From an uncultured Bacteroidales bacterium (GTDB lineage: Bacteria; Bacteroidota; Bacteroidia; Bacteroidales; UBA932), in contig CAMKTW010000047.1 of assembly GCA_946415795.1 (NCBI GenBank), positions 1 to 9,518 of the forward strand: a stretch of DNA of 9,518 bases, written 5' to 3'. The translations under genes and the position numbers were made by a program. Positions 6,642 to 9,518 of this stretch are shown here, in pieces. Position 1 is the first letter of the stretch. Each line of letters opens with the position of its first letter. The notes beneath the pieces are model-generated. The model did not search any database. It had not been told where the DNA came from and saw only the letters and a program-made list of their open reading frames with translations.

Positions 6642-8072
6642 ATGGAAACACTGATGACTTTATTCAGAGATTATTTCGGCGTTGAGGCTGCCAGTTGCGA
6701 AAAACTGGCGGCGTCAGGCGGCTATCGCACTTATTATCGGCTCAAGGCGGCCGACGGGCGCAGTGCCGTAGGAACCGTCGGGACTGTGCCGGAAGAGAAC
6801 CTGGCTTTTCTGGCTATCGCCCGCCACTTCGCCGCCAAAGGGTTGAACGTCCCCCGGGTGCTTGCAGTAAGTGCCGACGGGATGGAGTACCTTCAGGCCG
6901 ACCTTGGGGATAGTTCCCTATACGCAGCGGTTGCAGGGGGCCGCAAAGCAGGCATCTATTCTCCATCAGAACGTGAGCTGCTGGAAAAGACGGTCGCATA
7001 CCTGCCTAAACTTCAGTTTGAAGGTGGAGACGGCCTCGATTTCTCTGTCTGCTATCCGCAGAGCAGTTTTGATTGCCGCAACATCCTCTTTGACCTTAAC
7101 TATTTCAAATACGATTATCTCACACTGACCGGCGTTCCGTTTGACGAGATTGCCCTCCAGGACGATTTCGAGCGCCTGGCCGATGACCTGCTTGCGACAG
7201 ATTGCCCCGAGGGCTTTATGTACCGCGACTTCCAGGGGCGCAACGTGATGCTATGTGACGGCCAGCCCTGGTTTATCGACTTCCAGGGGGGACGGCGCGG
7301 CCCCGTGTGCTACGACCTGGCATCGTTTGTATGGCAGGCCTCCGCACATTATCCGGCCGATTTGAGAGATGGTCTGGTGGACACCTACATCAAGGCCGCA
7401 CGGCCTTATGCCGATCTGGATAATGACGCTTTCCGGGAGACGCTGCGTCTGTTTGTGCTTTTCCGCACCCTCCAGGTGCTCGGCGCCTACGGTTTCCGCG
7501 GCTATATAGAGAAGAAGGGGTATTTTATAGCCAGCGTGCCGTTTGCCCTGGCCAATGTGGCCTCGATAATTGACGACGGCTATCGTTCCCGCTATCCTCA
7601 GCTCTGCAGTGTGCTGGATGCTCTTTCGCAATCGGCGCAGCTTGAGGAGTCGTCTGCAGGGGACGGGCGGCTTACTGTAGAGGTTACCAGTTTTTCTTTC
7701 CGCCAGGGGGTGCCTGCAGATAAGAGCGGCAACGGCGGCGGGTATGTGTTTGACTGCCGCTCGCTTGCCAACCCGGGACGTTATGAACCTTACAAGAAGT
7801 TCAACGGGCTTGATGCCAATGTGATTGAGTTCCTTGAGAAGGACGGTGGCATACTGGTGTTCCTCGAACAGGTCAAGTCGCTGGTGTTCCCGCATATAGA
7901 TAAGTTTATAGAACGGGGCTTCACCCATTTGATGGTGTCGTTCGGCTGTACCGGCGGCCAGCATCGCTCGGTGTATTCTGCGCAGCATTTTGCAGAGGCT
8001 GTCGCCGCCGCGTATGATGTGGATGTAGTTGTCCGCCACACCGCCATAAACGTCAATAAACGTTTAAAATAG
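6642..8072 (+). CDS. AmgK-like sugar kinase fused to RapZ C-terminal domain
   Basis: 476 residues in two parts. Residues 1-330 are an aminoglycoside-phosphotransferase-like kinase closest to AmgK, the anomeric kinase for MurNAc/GlcNAc. Visible motifs are GLNVPRVLA (67-75), LQADLGD (84-90), the catalytic loop YRDFQGRN (194-201, Asp196, Asn201) and FIDFQGG plus PVCYDLASF (211-229, metal-binding Asp213). The catalytic loop has Tyr where most relatives have His. Residues about 345-476 match the RapZ C-terminal domain: FDCRSLANP (370-378), FNGLD (387-391), GCTGGQHRSVY (435-445) and a basic end NKRLK. The Walker A N-terminal half of RapZ is absent. In Escherichia coli this C-terminal domain binds glucosamine-6-phosphate and small RNAs. 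The ATG at 6642 lies 13 bp past the permease stop; a GTG at 6618 overlapping that gene is an alternative. Kinase substrate and RapZ-domain role are inferred. Confidence 0.85.
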   Translation: METLMTLFRDYFGVEAASCEKLAASGGYRTYYRLKAADGRSAVGTVGTVPEENLAFLAIARHFAAKGLNVPRVLAVSADGMEYLQADLGDSSLYAAVAGGRKAGIYSPSERELLEKTVAYLPKLQFEGGDGLDFSVCYPQSSFDCRNILFDLNYFKYDYLTLTGVPFDEIALQDDFERLADDLLATDCPEGFMYRDFQGRNVMLCDGQPWFIDFQGGRRGPVCYDLASFVWQASAHYPADLRDGLVDTYIKAARPYADLDNDAFRETLRLFVLFRTLQVLGAYGFRGYIEKKGYFIASVPFALANVASIIDDGYRSRYPQLCSVLDALSQSAQLEESSAGDGRLTVEVTSFSFRQGVPADKSGNGGGYVFDCRSLANPGRYEPYKKFNGLDANVIEFLEKDGGILVFLEQVKSLVFPHIDKFIERGFTHLMVSFGCTGGQHRSVYSAQHFAEAVAAAYDVDVVVRHTAINVNKRLK

Positions 8073-8075
8073 CCT

Positions 8076-8798
8076 ATGAAAGCGTTCATACTTGCCGCAG
8101 GACTGGGGGAGCGGTTGAGACCCCTGACCAATAACAAACCCAAGGCGCTTGTAAAAGTGGCGGGTATGACTATGCTTGAGCGTACCATCCGCAAGCTGGC
8201 CAGTTCCGGTATCAGGAGTTTTGTAGTCAATGTCCATTATTACGGAGAGCAGATTATTGACTTTTTGGCAGAGAACGACAACTTTGGCTATGATATAAAG
8301 ATTTCCGATGAGCGCGACCTGCTGCGTGACACCGGGGGCGCTTTGAAACACGCGGCTCCGCTTCTCAAGGGGGAGGGCAAGTTCTTGATCCATAATGTGG
8401 ATGTTGTGACAAACCTGGATATGCCCTGGTTTGTGGGAAGGTCGCTGGTCTCCGATGCAGACGCAACGTTGCTGGTGAGCGACCGCGACACAAAGCGATA
8501 TCTCTTGTTTGACGATGATGACCTTCTGGTCGGTTGGACAAATGTAGCCACAGGTGAGGTGAAAACTCTTTTCAAGGGGTTGTGCGTGGATGCCTGCAAC
8601 AAAAAAGCCTTTTCAGGGATACACGTTTTTTCAAACGGGATGCTCTCGCTTATGCCCGCCTGGCCGGAAAAATTCTCAGTTATCGATTTCTATCTTGAAT
8701 TGTGCCGCAGCTATAAGATAGAGGCTGTCGAATACCCTTCTTTCAAGATGAAAGACCTCGGAACCCCTGACGCGGTGGCAGGTTTCAAAGATTTTTAA
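8076..8798 (+). CDS. MurU-like sugar-1-phosphate nucleotidyltransferase
   Basis: A 240-residue cytoplasmic enzyme of the NTP_transferase fold. The N-terminal nucleotide-binding signature LAAGLGERLRPLT is followed by KPKALVKV (residues 6-28). Then come DTGGAL (about 87-92), the metal/sugar-binding region FLIHNVDV (about 107-114) where many relatives have NGD, and FSGIHVFS (about 178-185). Length and motif order fit MurU, which makes UDP-MurNAc from MurNAc alpha-1-phosphate and UTP. The gene starts 3 bp past the AmgK-like kinase, the same order as amgK-murU in Pseudomonas, so the pair probably forms a two-step cell-wall sugar salvage route that bypasses fosfomycin-sensitive MurA. A mannose- or glucose-1-phosphate nucleotidyltransferase is the main alternative. 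Confidence 0.75.
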   Translation: MKAFILAAGLGERLRPLTNNKPKALVKVAGMTMLERTIRKLASSGIRSFVVNVHYYGEQIIDFLAENDNFGYDIKISDERDLLRDTGGALKHAAPLLKGEGKFLIHNVDVVTNLDMPWFVGRSLVSDADATLLVSDRDTKRYLLFDDDDLLVGWTNVATGEVKTLFKGLCVDACNKKAFSGIHVFSNGMLSLMPAWPEKFSVIDFYLELCRSYKIEAVEYPSFKMKDLGTPDAVAGFKDF

Positions 8799-8823
8799 TT
8801 TTGGTGCATTTCTTGCATCAAAA
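8799..8823. other. Stem-loop just after the MurU-like gene
   Basis: Positions 8799-8808 and 8814-8823 pair as a 10-bp stem with one G-T pair around the loop TTTCT, directly after the stop codon at 8796-8798. The stem is followed by A residues rather than T residues on the plus strand, so it is not a standard intrinsic terminator. It could stabilise the cluster mRNA 3' end or help termination. Confidence 0.5.
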
Positions 8824-8824
8824 A

Positions 8825-8864
8825 AGTGCCGTGAATGAGTTTTTTTACGTATTTTAGCGGCACT
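8825..8864. other. Second stem-loop in the pckA upstream region
   Basis: AGTGCCG (8825-8831) pairs perfectly with CGGCACT (8858-8864) around a 26-nt AT-rich loop that contains a run of seven T. It lies 37 bp before pckA. It could be a protein-binding inverted repeat or an RNA hairpin in the pckA leader. I found no good TAnnTTTG box for pckA; TATTTTAG at 8850-8857, inside the loop and right arm base, is the nearest weak match. Confidence 0.4.
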
Positions 8865-8901
8865 CAAAATACAGTCAGAAATTAATAAAAATCTACAATA
8901 T

Positions 8902-9518
8902 ATGGCTAAGATAGATCTTACAAAGTATGGTATCACGGGTTCTACCGTGATTGCTCACAACCCTTCTTATGAATTCCTCTTTGAAGAGGAGATGAAACCT
9001 GGCCTGACCGGCTTTGACAAGGGTCAGCTTACAGAATTGGACGCAGTTAACGTAATGACCGGTATATTCACTGGCCGTTCACCTAAAGACAAATACATCG
9101 TAAAGGATGCTCAGAGCGAGGATAAGGTATGGTGGCCTACAGAGGATTATCCTAACGACAACCACCCTATGAGCGAAGAGGTCTGGGCTAAGGTTAAGGA
9201 GATCGCCATCAAAGAGCTGAGCAACAAAAACCTGTATGTAATGGATGCATACTGCGGCGCCAACGAGGCTACCCGCCTGAGAGTCCGTTTCATTGTTGAG
9301 GTGGCTTGGCAGGCACACTTCGTGAAGAATATGTTCATCCAGCCCACCGCAGAGGAGCTTGAGAACTTTGAGCCCAACTTTGTGATTTACAACGCATCCA
9401 AGGCAAAGATAGAGAACTTCAAGGAGTTGGGTCTCCGTTCAGAGACCTGTGCCGCCTTCAATACTACCAGCCGCGAGCAGGTTATCATCAACACCTGGTA
9501 CGGCGGTGAGATGAAGAA
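8902..9518 (+). CDS. pckA: ATP-dependent phosphoenolpyruvate carboxykinase, 5' part
   Basis: The first 205 codons of a gene that runs off the window end; the full family length is about 530-540 residues. The protein interconverts oxaloacetate plus ATP with phosphoenolpyruvate, CO2 and ADP in the cytoplasm. In gut Bacteroidota it often runs in the carboxylating direction on the way to succinate. Diagnostic motifs are FTGRSPKDKYIV with the substrate-binding Arg (around residues 56-67), DAYCGAN, RVRFIVEVAWQAHFVKNMF, and NTTSREQVII followed by WYGGEMKK at the edge, whose Lys is a metal/substrate ligand. The ATG at 8902 is preceded by an A/T-rich leader without Shine-Dalgarno sequence. Its separation from the MurU-like gene by a 103-bp gap with two stem-loops suggests its own promoter. 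Confidence 0.97.
   Translation, partial: MAKIDLTKYGITGSTVIAHNPSYEFLFEEEMKPGLTGFDKGQLTELDAVNVMTGIFTGRSPKDKYIVKDAQSEDKVWWPTEDYPNDNHPMSEEVWAKVKEIAIKELSNKNLYVMDAYCGANEATRLRVRFIVEVAWQAHFVKNMFIQPTAEELENFEPNFVIYNASKAKIENFKELGLRSETCAAFNTTSREQVIINTWYGGEMK

Noticed and set aside
7251..8039. 262-codon minus-strand frame
   Set aside because: It is antisense to the kinase–RapZ fusion, whose motifs are unmistakable.

Overview
The window reads as chromosomal DNA of a Bacteroidota bacterium, most likely order Bacteroidales. Four things point there: a PF14121-type 'putative porin', promoter -7 boxes of the Bacteroidota form TAnnTTTG (one with a well-spaced -33 TTG), start codons without clear Shine-Dalgarno sequences, and a kinase–RapZ C-terminal fusion beside a MurU-like nucleotidyltransferase. 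Genus cannot be fixed from the sequence alone.

Layout. Positions 1-580 hold no convincing gene but are full of inverted repeats: a roughly 100-nt imperfect palindrome (56-159) and a hairpin-dense block (about 205-481). A compact tRNA unit follows on the minus strand: promoter (711-741), tRNA-Pro(CGG) (626-699) and intrinsic terminator (591-623). A secreted S37-type serine peptidase gene (743-2032, minus) comes next. A short divergent promoter region (about 2033-2086) separates it from a tight plus-strand cluster of five genes: a predicted outer-membrane porin (2087-4360), an MltF-like lytic transglycosylase (4350-5375), a LolC/LolE-type ABC permease (5378-6628), an AmgK-like sugar kinase fused to a RapZ C-terminal domain (6642-8072), and a MurU-like sugar-1-phosphate nucleotidyltransferase (8076-8798). 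A 103-bp gap with two stem-loops leads into the 5' two-fifths or so of pckA, ATP-dependent PEP carboxykinase, cut by the window end.

How the genes may work together. The five plus-strand genes overlap or lie 2-13 bp apart, so they probably form one transcription unit with a cell-envelope and peptidoglycan-salvage theme. The transglycosylase would release anhydro-muropeptides. After further processing not encoded here, the AmgK-like kinase would phosphorylate the free amino sugar at the anomeric position, and the MurU-like enzyme would make the UDP sugar. The RapZ C-terminal domain on the kinase is the most interesting point: in enterobacterial RapZ this domain senses glucosamine-6-phosphate and binds small RNAs, so here it may let an amino-sugar signal or an RNA control a salvage kinase. 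That coupling is inference. The tRNA, the peptidase and pckA look like separate units.
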